From NCBI RefSeq assembly GCF_000426545.1, contig NZ_AUFO01000016.1, positions 124,001 through 188,000 on the forward strand: 64,000 bases of DNA, read 5' to 3'. This document shows, piece by piece, positions 12,101-18,125 of this stretch. The notes beneath the pieces were generated by a model. That model had not been told where the DNA came from. It did no database searches and was given only the letters and a program-made list of their open reading frames with translations. Position 1 is the first letter of the stretch; each line of letters starts with the position of its first letter. This DNA comes from Paenibacillus massiliensis subsp. panacisoli DSM 21345. GTDB taxonomy: Bacteria; Bacillota; Bacilli; Paenibacillales; Paenibacillaceae. Made by a program: the position numbers and the translations under genes.

Positions 12101-12379
12101 GGTTTTTCGGATGATGTATTTGCTCCTAATCAATTGATTTCAAGGGAACAGGCCTCTAAAATGCTTGGGAATGTCACTGAGCAAGACGGGACGGCAGGGG
12201 GGGAAGAGCGATATAATGACGAGCTTCTAATAGCAGGGTGGGCCCGAGAAGAAGTACTGGGACTCACACAGCTCTCCTTGCTTCAGGGCTATCCAGACGG
12301 AACTTTTCGTCCGAAGCATTACGTGACTCGGGCAGAGGCAGCCGAGATGATCTATAATTTGCTGCATTATTTGAACTGA
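6149..12379 (+). CDS. Giant modular surface protein: Ig-like repeats, FnIII repeats, three SLH domains
   Basis: The protein has 2076 residues. ATG 6149 follows a strong AAAGGAGGA site. Residues 1-27 are a signal peptide. Two Ig-like repeats lie at about 88-260, of the kind with a P-x-x-P start, a G-W/E-W-x-D-Y turn and an A-R-T-x-D-x-A-G-N end. Residues about 345-390 are a basic stretch, a hydrophobic core (ILAAVVLLQSFGIAIA) and an AAS cleavage-like site, i.e. a second signal-peptide-like segment. Six further Ig-like repeats follow at about 660-1180, about eight fibronectin III repeats at 1180-1850, and SLH repeats at about 1900-2076 (GYPDGTFRPKHYVTRAE in the last). The architecture fits a wall-attached adhesin or carbohydrate-interacting scaffold. 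No catalytic domain is seen. Confidence 0.85.
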   Translation: MRGLKLMLTVILFSGIFTPYFNKSHSADRSRDEAVINMVLFHSNDTDSGQTKIELDPVEALEESQLIKGTSCNNDLMTFSNTIRLTDQIPPDMPNISVNYVNWESDDIRVMIQHGYDTGGSGVERSQYRVDKREWQDYSGPFTLKAQDRAQVLTARTIDRAGHISQLTHASLQIERTRPAAPKIMLSSTDYTKEAVGIQLTGPKAGEEKVQYRIGEMGVWTDYTRPFQFEASGRTTVYARTLSIQAIPSDVVSADVKIEPASAIVTGAVDMLAVEQWERKGEVAAKPLFSFVKEFIQQFQYWAIDIQKRFDSRMKVKLQQPTIILPSKGYWRLKREVIKVSERKRNKYKNNLFLASRLQRISVILAAVVLLQSFGIAIAPLKTYAASHMYNFNRYEAVAIPYGPWTNHFGGDPKANGGTEGTLIDWHIKAVMYQYARFDSISGEYVLYGNKTTMEIRTANTNTNDYDIRDYPYVASISSENRQNPGYEAREMPQKTLRVARYSSYDQSEREARFTFNDYTAIPSGYNYSPGNFVTTVQAADGAYPDHGRAADGYFYVKGSVVNAVPSVAITSAGTHYISVVNGYNTITISGTATDTDGDTLTIMGNLGGVTKSTTIYPGVWSLTWSGSELTEGITSMNVNVSDGYGGTASAWYSGSIIVDKTAPTAPTITVDRSGWYNGNKMITITHGSDSHSGVQKTQLQIGTGGWTDYTAPFTVNERITVNARTIDKAGNISAISSLDTQIDKTTPSAPTVTSDHGGWYNGNKMITITNGQVGPSGIQKSQLQINNGNWTDYTTPLTVSERVTVNARTLDQAGNISAVASLDTQIDKIPPQKPTLVHGGGSDWQNRDTTINITHGIDSGGSEIKETQYRINTGNWETYTTPIILSEEGQTVYARTWDHAGNVSSEASSEAKIDITPPTSPIIEKNTTGDTTGNVEISILPGTDTVSGVKMTEYKVGVTSVWQTYSGPITVTEEGEHQIFARSIDFAGNHSGITNGTIVIDRTAPTVPSISLSTNNHTRESVQFKISGSVDTRGLRYEYKLGNGIYVSGEQGEVTEDGITVITARAVDEAGNISAETTTTVRIDKTDPVIHISPSQRGWSQEMIKATIQYQDHGSGINPDRRYYRVTSSPQEPDSWELASSNSFQVNVTQEGIWYIHAKVEDNVGNSTVASSSALHLQQPPIAPELSVQSIGLNQAALQWTLPSGKSFTGGYEYTLRNLSNGQGMNLTYPGDWAVDHSLSSGTSYEYELTVRNHVGEAVSHPVRLLTLPAAPRNLSLYPVDREAGHITVSFDAVKSADSYRIVAFNMDSQQEVYNQTVTTSVYQPIVNLQPDTVYNVTVSAINATGEGPTTSQSILSLPDAPDGFKSVAIGENFVDLAWHSVTTATYYTLDRNNAPVTASVYEAFSDIGLSSGTAYNYRLSAINATGPSAYSHMNVLTLPGMVDNLTVVEARRNELSIVWNQVRGASGYRMVVNGGQEYVFGAHELQATIPNLPAGTPANISIQSLNSSGLSVTSSTYGLTLPDQLGELNVSDIRENSAVISWAPVHGATTYEINVNDRKYTVSGTHFVVQGLTGGTTYQIQIAAGNSSGFGESLKGRFITQPTQVLGFTAENPEDRSFTLAWEPVKGAIKYIVYQGKEELGVVSEARMSVLKLEPGINYTYEVIAVNESGNGLPGEFYWRTYPSPVKQNDVWIKDITTSRATAEWNQIPGADYYQVYLDGKLLGDTMDLSYSFEGFDSSERHVVSVEPVNSSGTSKPYEVSFETLPDSEFSVEVESRHTSITITVGNTQPNDTIVIMNKGMVIYKGRDPVFVWEPLKSGTSYELDIWTENGQGARSSTKNIKERTKSSAKTFTPMTATTEMIKEENVINNGSQINDSLVTIPASKEASGEESSNFSGAGFKDIERTFNRAKIQELADRGIVRGTSDKTYEPGREVTRVEFTSMIVRALQLPEEDTILTFTDIQPTEWYIPELKSAIRHVVARGFSDDVFAPNQLISREQASKMLGNVTEQDGTAGGEERYNDELLIAGWAREEVLGLTQLSLLQGYPDGTFRPKHYVTRAEAAEMIYNLLHYLN
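8132..8635 (+). repeat. Two adjacent 252-bp repeats inside the giant SLH protein gene
   Basis: Bases 8132-8383 and 8384-8635 each encode 84 residues with the same skeleton: GWYNGNKMITIT near residue 14, TDYT near 47, VNAR near 61, AGNIS near 69 and SLDTQIDK at the end. The DNA is also closely similar, which points to a fairly recent tandem duplication. The other Ig-like repeats of the gene are more diverged. Confidence 0.85.
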
Positions 12380-12543
12380 GACGTAGAGGCTACCCGCACA
12401 TCACTTTACAATTTTCGATGTGTTATGATACGATTACATCATCTTCCAATTCGGATCAAGATTTGAACTTGACTAGCTCTACAATAAAATGTGAAGCAGT
12501 ATATAGTCATTCATGATCTAGTTATTAGAGTTTGATCATTTAG

Positions 12544-12573
12544 TTAATAAGCGTTGTTAATAGGAAATATAAT
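12544..12573 (+). promoter_or_regulatory. Possible promoter of the thiamine leader transcript
   Basis: TTAATA (12544-12549) and TATAAT (12568-12573) are 18 bases apart, about 55 bases before the TPP aptamer. The -10 is perfect and the -35 is poor. The rest of the stretch from the end of the giant surface gene to here (12380-12543) shows only a weak CACATC/GATGTG hairpin without a T-run. Confidence 0.35.
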
Positions 12574-12627
12574 GTAATCTCCTAACTACCCGTTATTGAT
12601 CTGCAACTAAAATGAATAATTAAAAAG

Positions 12628-12724
12628 ACAACACTAGGGGAGCCGAGCAACTGGCTGAGATGGAACAATTGTGTTCCGGACCCTTTGCACCTGATCTGGA
12701 TTATGCCAGCGTAGGGAAGTGGTG
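12628..12724 (+). promoter_or_regulatory. TPP (thiamine pyrophosphate) riboswitch aptamer
   Basis: The conserved THI-box elements are present in order: a GGGGAGC start at about 12637, the CTGAGATGG segment at 12655, the CCCTTTGCACCTGATCTGG segment at about 12681-12699, and ATGCCAGCGTAGGGAAGTGG at the 3' end. CACT near 12632 can pair with AGTG at 12718 to close a short P1. The aptamer binds thiamine pyrophosphate and normally shuts off downstream thiamine genes. Here a terminator and then thiS follow. Confidence 0.93.
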
Positions 12725-12853
12725 ATAATTGGATGCATTTAGACAGCTCTACTTGAGCTTACTTTGTATAAGCTACGGTTTTGTGCGTATTGGCTTTGGG
12801 TCTTACGGGTATACGCATTGGCCTGTCTATTGTATATCCTTGAGCTTATTTCA

Positions 12854-12881
12854 CCACTTTCCTTCTGGAAAGTGGTTTTTT
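12854..12881 (+). terminator. Terminator of the TPP riboswitch expression platform
   Basis: CCACTTTCC (12854-12862) and GGAAAGTGG (12867-12875) form a perfect 9-bp stem with a TTCT loop followed by six T. The 5' arm can alternatively pair with GGGAAGTGG (12714-12722), the 3' edge of the aptamer, with a single G-U pair. That gives an antiterminator that ligand binding would prevent. The 170 bases between this terminator and thiS contain no gene I can support. Confidence 0.85.
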
Positions 12882-13048
12882 GTTTTCCCTTTACTTTCAT
12901 ATTTGTTTACTGCTCGGGACTAGTACTTTGCAATGTGAAAGGTGCAATTATTGATAGAAGTACATGTCACTACATAGGGAAAAGGGGGCATAAAGCTACT
13001 AGGGTAAGTTTTGGCTTGCTAATATTTTGAATAGGAGGAGATAAAAAC

Positions 13049-13252
13049 ATGAGGCTAAAGATTAATGGGCAAGACATGACGTTCGGAGCACATATTAATC
13101 GGGTTGATCAGCTGCTGAGCGAGCTCGATTTACAGGTGAAGACTGTTGTAATAGAGCTCAATCGGAGAATTTTGGTGCGGGATATGCATCACCAGGCAAT
13201 ATTGTGTGACGGAGATCGAATTGAGATTGTCCATTTTGTAGGCGGTGGTTAA
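13049..13252 (+). CDS. thiS: Sulfur carrier protein ThiS
   Basis: The protein has 67 residues, the usual ThiS size, and ends in VGGG, giving the Gly-Gly terminus that is adenylated by ThiF and converted to a thiocarboxylate to donate sulfur for the thiazole ring of thiamine. The beta-grasp features (RLKINGQ at the start, D-R-I-E-I-V before the end) are present. ATG 13049 follows AGGAGGAGA. It sits downstream of the TPP riboswitch and upstream of thiF. The partner thiazole synthase gene thiG, normally adjacent, is not in this window. Confidence 0.88.
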   Translation: MRLKINGQDMTFGAHINRVDQLLSELDLQVKTVVIELNRRILVRDMHHQAILCDGDRIEIVHFVGGG

Positions 13253-13868
13253 ACGTGTTGCACATTAAACTTAAACAGAGTAGCTCCTGATTACTGCTGG
13301 ATACAGGTATTTGTATATCTGGATATACACAAACACGTGTTTGAAGCATCCAAAGGGGAAAGTGTTGCATTAATTGTACAATGATTGAAACTGAAGCAGA
13401 GAGGATTTATCAAGACATACTGACCTGTTAGTGTTATGGGCTGTCACGAAATATTTTAGGTGTTCCATATGAGAAGGATGCAACAATTGCACAGCTCCCC
13501 CGGTTCCCGAATTGTATGATATGATTAAGTGTAGAAGTGATCAGTCATTCGTTTGCATTAACCTTATCTTGCATACCGTCATCTGTTCCTCTCCGCTGTA
13601 GCGTAAGGACAAAAGTACGGACAAAAACAAGGACAAAATGGGGCCAGTTATCGTGCTCCACTTCTGGCTACGTACTGTTGTCAAGAGTTCGCTGGTTCCT
13701 TAACAATAGCAGAGGCAATGAGAAGAACCGGTGAGAAGAACCAGTGAGTAGAATTGAGGAGCAGATCCAATTAAGATTCGTTGTTTACAGAGGTAGATAC
13801 GGATCTAAGGTAACAATGATTATGATCAAGCCACAAGCAATGGCAAGCAGCCCATCGGAAGGAATGGT
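13253..13868. other. Long non-coding stretch with short tandem repeats between thiS and thiF
   Basis: I see no credible gene in these 616 bases. GGACAAAA occurs three times (13608, 13619, 13631). A 13-bp unit AGAAGAACC[G/A]GTG occurs twice in tandem (13721-13746). AACACGTGTT is a palindrome near 13333. The position, where thiG and related genes usually lie, suggests it may be the scar of a deletion, but no recognisable thiG remnant could be read. Confidence 0.5.
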
Positions 13869-14990
13869 ATGTACGTGAGTGAATCAGCAGAACCAAGTGA
13901 AATTCAAGACCACCAAGACCACCAAGACCACCAAGACCACCAAGACCACAAGCAGGCTGACAGCGCTTATGATATGGAACGGTACTCAAGACAAATCCGT
14001 TTTGCTCCGTTCGGGAGTGAGGGCCAGCGGCGGCTATCAACCTCGCATGCACTCATCATTGGTGCGGGTGCCCTGGGTACAGGGATAGCGGAAACCCTTG
14101 TCCGCTCAGGTATTGGTACCTTAACGATTGCAGATCGTGATTATGTTGAATGGAGTAATTTACAGCGTCAGCAGCTGTACGATGAGAATGATGCGATCTC
14201 ACGAACGCCAAAGGCGATTGCTGCTCTTAATAGACTTTCTGCCATCAATTCCTCGGTGAAGATCCATGCGCACGTGCTGGATGTGAATGTGGAGGAACTG
14301 GAAGAGCTCATTGCTGGCGCAGACATCATCATGGATGCGACCGATAATTTTGATACAAGATTACTGATAAACGATATTGCCTGTAAGTATGGCATCCCTT
14401 GGATCTATGGTGGATGTGTGGGAAGCTACGGTATTACTTATACATTTATACCAGGGAAAACGCCTTGTCTGAGCTGCCTGCTGGGTAGTGTTCCACTTGG
14501 TGGAGATACATGCGATACGTCTGGTATTTTGCCACAGGCTGTACAACTCGTGACAGCACATCAGACCTCTGAAGCACTGAAGCTGCTCAGCGGGCATGAA
14601 GATGTACTACGAGACAAGCTGCTCTCCTTTGATGTTTGGCGGAACGAACAGGTAGCTATTGGGGTCAATAATGCAAAAAAAGCGGACTGTCCATCCTGTG
14701 GGCCAGCCCCGCGTTATCCTTATCTGGATGCGGCCAACCGACAAAAGACAGACGTGCTATGCGGGAGAGATACAGTTCAGATCAGACCTTCGCGCAAGCA
14801 ACAGATTTCGCTCAAGGATATGGCTGAGCAATTGGAGAAAGCGGGTGCTCAAGTAACATTGAACCCGTTTCTGCTATCACTGGATCTTGGAGAGAATCGA
14901 ATTGTGCTGTTCCCGGATGGTCGTGCTCTGATTCATGGCACCAAGGATATTGCGCGAGCTAGAAGTCTCTATCACCGATATTTTGGCTAA
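13869..14990 (+). CDS. thiF: ThiF/MoeB-family adenylyltransferase
   Basis: The protein has 373 residues. Residues from about 36 (MERYSRQIRF) match the E1-like ThiF/MoeB family: nucleotide-binding GAGALGTG, the R-x-x-L-Q-R-Q substrate region, the D-A-T-D-N-F motif, zinc cysteines CLSC and CPSC, and a catalytic-type Cys in GGDTCDTSG. It activates the C-terminal Gly of ThiS with ATP. Pairing with thiS favours ThiF over MoeB. The N-terminus is odd: five tandem Gln-Asp-His triplets encoded by a 9-bp repeat. ATG 13869 has GGAAGGA just upstream, and GTG 13875 is an alternative with better spacing. The conserved core could also start at ATG 13974, but no ribosome site precedes it. Confidence 0.85.
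   Translation: MYVSESAEPSEIQDHQDHQDHQDHQDHKQADSAYDMERYSRQIRFAPFGSEGQRRLSTSHALIIGAGALGTGIAETLVRSGIGTLTIADRDYVEWSNLQRQQLYDENDAISRTPKAIAALNRLSAINSSVKIHAHVLDVNVEELEELIAGADIIMDATDNFDTRLLINDIACKYGIPWIYGGCVGSYGITYTFIPGKTPCLSCLLGSVPLGGDTCDTSGILPQAVQLVTAHQTSEALKLLSGHEDVLRDKLLSFDVWRNEQVAIGVNNAKKADCPSCGPAPRYPYLDAANRQKTDVLCGRDTVQIRPSRKQQISLKDMAEQLEKAGAQVTLNPFLLSLDLGENRIVLFPDGRALIHGTKDIARARSLYHRYFG
13905..13949 (+). repeat. Five tandem copies of the 9-bp unit CAAGACCAC
   Basis: Five perfect copies encode (Gln-Asp-His)5 near the N-terminus of the ThiF-like protein. Since 9 is a multiple of three, copy-number change keeps the frame and only alters the length of the tail. Confidence 0.95.
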
Positions 14991-15094
14991 GCTAGCGCTC
15001 TCTGAATGTCCACGAATGATTCTACCCATACTGATGACGAGCTTTCCTTTGGAGTATAGAGACGGGCTTTGTGTTTAAACAAGGAAGGCTCAGA

Positions 15095-15805
15095 TTGAGC
15101 AAACGGGTGAGAGTATTGGAGGACATGATCCTGATCCTGAGTGAAGAGGATAAAATGGAGATTATACTAGCGCTCACAGCGGATGGGTATCAAGTGACAT
15201 CTTTACATCATCGTGAAGAGGCTGTAGAGTGGCTACAAACAATGAATACGGATATCATGCTGATGGAGGTTAAGGGAAGGTTATCTTTGGAGAGTCTGCC
15301 ACAGGATATTTTAACTGCGCTGAGGATGTGCGCTCCGCACATTCCTGTAATTTTCCTGCTAGATCGCTACGACCCTGAAAATGTAGTTGCCAGCTTCGAG
15401 GCTGGTGCCAAGGACGTAGTTCATGTTGCAGAGGATACCTCAATTGTCTTGGCAAGAGTACGAAATGTATTACGCTGTACCCGCCCGAGTCATCGTATGC
15501 AGAGTGAGCTGGAGATCGGGGATATGATTATTCACCAGGAAATTAGACAAGTGTGGCGTGCTGGAATTGAAGTGGAGCTTACGCCCAAGGAATTTGATCT
15601 GCTGCTGTATCTTGCTTTGCAAGTGAACAGGGTATGCAGTCGTCGCGAAATCCTACGACATGTATGGGAGCATGACTATATCTCTGATACGAATGTGGTG
15701 GACGTCTACATAAGACATTTGAGGAAGAAGCTGGATCGCGGTCATAGGCAAAAGCTAATTCGCACCAAGCGCGGGATAGGCTATTATATTGCTCAGCCCG
15801 AATGA
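15095..15805 (+). CDS. Orphan OmpR-type response regulator with a degenerate receiver
   Basis: The protein has 236 residues from TTG 15095, chosen because AAGGAAGG lies six bases upstream; GTG 15071 would add eight residues. The C-terminal half is a clear winged-helix DNA-binding domain (ELTPKEFDLLLYLA, then NVVDVYIRHLRKKLD and GIGYYI). The N-terminal receiver keeps the overall fold pattern, but the phosphoacceptor Asp is replaced by Glu (LMEVKG, residue 58), the conserved Thr/Ser by Leu, and the conserved Lys is absent (VVHVAED). It is therefore unlikely to be switched by ordinary phosphorylation. No histidine kinase is adjacent. It probably acts as a constitutive or ligand-controlled regulator of unknown targets. 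Confidence 0.85.
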   Translation: MSKRVRVLEDMILILSEEDKMEIILALTADGYQVTSLHHREEAVEWLQTMNTDIMLMEVKGRLSLESLPQDILTALRMCAPHIPVIFLLDRYDPENVVASFEAGAKDVVHVAEDTSIVLARVRNVLRCTRPSHRMQSELEIGDMIIHQEIRQVWRAGIEVELTPKEFDLLLYLALQVNRVCSRREILRHVWEHDYISDTNVVDVYIRHLRKKLDRGHRQKLIRTKRGIGYYIAQPE

Positions 15806-15852
15806 GTACAAGCTTACTTGTGAAAAGCTAACACAAATTCATGATTATAGAA

Positions 15853-15900
15853 AAAGTGCTCGCATTGGCTGTTGGCAGCCATGCAGAGCACTTTGTTTTT
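15853..15900. terminator. Bidirectional terminator between the response regulator and the NlpC gene
   Basis: AAAGTGCTC and GAGCACTTT bracket an inner GGCTG/CAGCC stem (15853-15894). T-rich tracts follow on both strands (GTTTTT on plus, TTTTTC on minus), as expected for convergent genes. Confidence 0.8.
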
Positions 15901-15956
15901 GGTGGATATTCAGACTAAGTCGTTCTGTACTACTTACTGTAATACATTAGGGCGGA

Positions 15957-16460
15957 CTAAAGTACGCGACGAGCCTTCAGATAGGTTTTCTTCCATGTAC
16001 CGGAGTTCAGATCGGAGATCGTCACACCTGGCTTGCCGTAGGTATGAAGTATTTTGCCATTGCCTGCATACACGGCGACGTGAGTTACATTTTTCCCGTT
16101 GGCACGACTACCACTGGAGAAGAATACCAGGTCTCCTTTGCGCAGATTAGACTTGGATACCGCTTTGCCTTCCTTGGATTGAGCAGCCGATGTTCTCGGC
16201 AGATCAACCCCGTACTTCTCAAAAATATGTTGCATAAACGAGGAACAATCGAAAACTCTGGTTGTTTTTGTAGAAGCGCCGAAATCATAAGGAGTTCCCA
16301 TGTATTTTTTTCCGTAATTCAACAGGCTGTCGGCGGTGGACTGGCTTGTAGCTGTTGCGGCTTGAACCGGCTGTGCGTCATATATAGCAACGGCACCGAG
16401 GCCGATGGAGACTGCAAATCCAACAGTAGCAATTTTCTTAAACATTGGTTGTAAATTCAT
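15957..16460 (-). CDS. Secreted NlpC/P60 cell-wall endopeptidase
   Basis: The protein has 167 residues from ATG 16460, which follows TTGGAGG at good spacing; the longer upstream frame lacks both. Residues 1-32 are a signal peptide ending in PVQAATA. The rest is a single NlpC/P60 domain with the catalytic Cys in DCSSF, the catalytic His in THVAVYAG and a third polar residue in HTYGKPG. The family cleaves the D-gamma-glutamyl-meso-diaminopimelate bond in peptidoglycan stem peptides outside the cell. There is no LysM or SH3 wall-binding domain, so it is a minimal enzyme. The gene is a single unit with its own terminator. Confidence 0.9.
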   Translation of the reverse strand: MNLQPMFKKIATVGFAVSIGLGAVAIYDAQPVQAATATSQSTADSLLNYGKKYMGTPYDFGASTKTTRVFDCSSFMQHIFEKYGVDLPRTSAAQSKEGKAVSKSNLRKGDLVFFSSGSRANGKNVTHVAVYAGNGKILHTYGKPGVTISDLNSGTWKKTYLKARRVL

Positions 16461-17051
16461 GATGTGTGTACCTCCAAGAAATGTGTAGTCATTCATGCGA
16501 GATGAATGCTTGTCCGCTTTCCTGGAATGAGTATAACAGTTTTGTAACTTCCTAAAAGTTGGATGAAGGCATGAAAAGCTACTCACACAGCGTTTTTGTG
16601 GCTTTTATGAAAAAATGATTAAAATTATGACCTTAAACAAATATTGGAATTTTCGAAAAATAAAAAAGAGAAGAAACCTTTATATATCAGGGTTCTTCTC
16701 CTCATTTGTTGATCTCTAGCAGCGTGGATCATGGGTTGTATAAATTACAAAATTGTAACTTTGTATTTCAAGTTTTTTAATCTTTATTAATTAAATTGTG
16801 AGGGGAACTACTCTGGCAAACGTGCTAATACGTATAGTCAGGAACAAACACATCTTACAGAGGTGTATTAATAAAATGAACGAGTAATGAGGCATAACAG
16901 GTATGATAATACATCTATCTAGTATGTTCTAACTATAAACAGCACCGGCTTGCCCCGTACTATATTTGCCCAACGGTTATCATATAATATCTGTCGCTTT
17001 AAGGTGATATTCTCCAAAGTGCGTATAAATCAATCAGCATGATAATCCAGC
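16461..17051. other. Intergenic stretch between the NlpC gene and thiN
   Basis: It holds the upstream region of the NlpC gene (16461-16660, a TATACT -10-like element on the minus strand near 16535), the thiN terminator near 16680, and a palindrome TTACAA-AA-TTGTAA at 16745-16758. The remaining 290 bases show no gene that I can support. Confidence 0.5.
16661..16700 (-). terminator. Terminator downstream of thiN
   Basis: Read on the minus strand, GAGAAGAACCC (16700-16690) pairs with GGTTTCTTCTC (16678-16668) and is followed by TTTTTTATTTTT. The only minus-strand gene upstream is thiN, whose stop is 350 bases away, leaving a long 3' untranslated stretch. Confidence 0.7.
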
Positions 17052-17693
17052 TCAGTCTCGGCTTTGAATCACGAGAAGTACTCCGCTACAGATGGTGACC
17101 AACCCTGCATCTCCCGCCAGATGATTACTAATGCCTAAAGATTGTCCGAGCTTGAGTGTGGCATCTACTAATGGATACTGGAAGCCCTTCAGCGTAATCC
17201 CTGTCACCTCAGAGCTCAGCGGAAGGAGTGAGATATAGGGGTATCCCATAGATTTCACTTCCAACAATGAGTCCGTGAGCATGATGTAATTATTCGAATC
17301 CTTGATGCTGCAAGGTATGCGATGCTGTAACACCTGCATTAGCAGTTGAATGTTAGCCAAAGTATGGTCCATCCTCGTTCCTGTGGCGCCTAGCAGAAGG
17401 ATCTCATCAGGCTGCTGCTCCAGCGCAAGCTTAATAGCCAGCTCTGTATCAGTAAGATCTTTGTCTACGGCATCGCAGGCCAAGAGTCGTTCTGCGTAGT
17501 CTTCAATCTGATGAAGTTGTTCTGGAAGGATGGAATCGAAATCCCCGACAGCGAGATGGATCGGTATATGATGCTGCATCAAGTAGAGTGCTCCGCGGTC
17601 CGCGCCGATAATAAAATCATTTGCCTGAATTTCTTTCCAATCCTCCTCGTGAAGCTGTCCCCCTGAGTAGATTACTACACGCTTATGTGTCAC
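17052..17693 (-). CDS. thiN: Thiamine pyrophosphokinase
   Basis: The protein has 213 residues, the usual size. It transfers pyrophosphate from ATP to thiamine, making the cofactor TPP in the cytoplasm. Recognisable family features are GADRGALYL near residue 31, the acidic GDFDS motif near 51, DKDLTDTE near 77 and GATGTRMDHTLAN near 103. The product feeds TPP enzymes such as PdhA encoded further right, and TPP is the ligand of the riboswitch at the thiS locus. The gene is alone on the minus strand. Confidence 0.92.
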   Translation of the reverse strand: MTHKRVVIYSGGQLHEEDWKEIQANDFIIGADRGALYLMQHHIPIHLAVGDFDSILPEQLHQIEDYAERLLACDAVDKDLTDTELAIKLALEQQPDEILLLGATGTRMDHTLANIQLLMQVLQHRIPCSIKDSNNYIMLTDSLLEVKSMGYPYISLLPLSSEVTGITLKGFQYPLVDATLKLGQSLGISNHLAGDAGLVTICSGVLLVIQSRD

Positions 17694-18125
17694 GTTCTCA
17701 TCTCCTTGATATTTAAAGCTAGCTTGACGCCCTGGTGTACTTACTTGCTAAGGTTCAGCCTGTTGTTCATGTTGCTGGTCCTATGTAAGCGGATCGGGGT
17801 GAGGGCCGAAGTACCAGACTTGTATTCCACACGGGCTGAATCAATTTTACATTATGTATTGTATGGATTGTATGGATGTAGCCAGCTTATTTTTTACGCT
17901 TGTGAGACATGGAGTATTTGCTGGTTCGAACATCTCCATTCAATTTGATCGTTTTATAGTATAACGTTGATTATTCTCTTGCACAATTCGGCGACATGCC
18001 GCTACAATAGATTTCATGTGAAAGATGACACCCCGGGTTATATTTTCGGAAGATTTGAGAGACTATGCCTGGTGTTGGCGACGACAAGTGACAACATATG
18101 GAGAGGAAGCGTAGAAGGATTGGAC
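17694..18125. other. Divergent intergenic region thiN / TRIC gene
   Basis: It contains a promoter candidate for the rightward gene (17979-18008). A short open frame at 17685-17948 has odd composition and no ribosome site, and I do not regard it as a gene. No riboswitch is visible in front of thiN. Confidence 0.5.
17979..18008 (+). promoter_or_regulatory. Putative sigma-A promoter for the TRIC-channel and phosphatase genes
   Basis: TTGCAC (17979-17984) and TACAAT (18003-18008) are separated by 18 bases, about 118 bases ahead of the ATG at 18126. Confidence 0.55.

Noticed and set aside
12764..13030. Possible small membrane protein between the TPP riboswitch and thiS
   Set aside because: The frame passes through the riboswitch terminator, has no ribosome site and unusual composition (many Cys, Phe and Trp). 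It is better explained as leader sequence.
13905..13949. Five regularly spaced repeats considered as a CRISPR array
   Set aside because: The 9-bp units are directly adjacent with no spacers, lie in frame inside a gene, and no cas gene is near.
16044..16454. Open frame of 136 codons on the plus strand
   Set aside because: It lies opposite the NlpC/P60 gene, which has signal peptide, catalytic residues and ribosome site.
17685..17948. Possible 87-residue protein between thiN and the TRIC gene
   Set aside because: No ribosome site, start inside the thiN gene and composition unlike a real protein.
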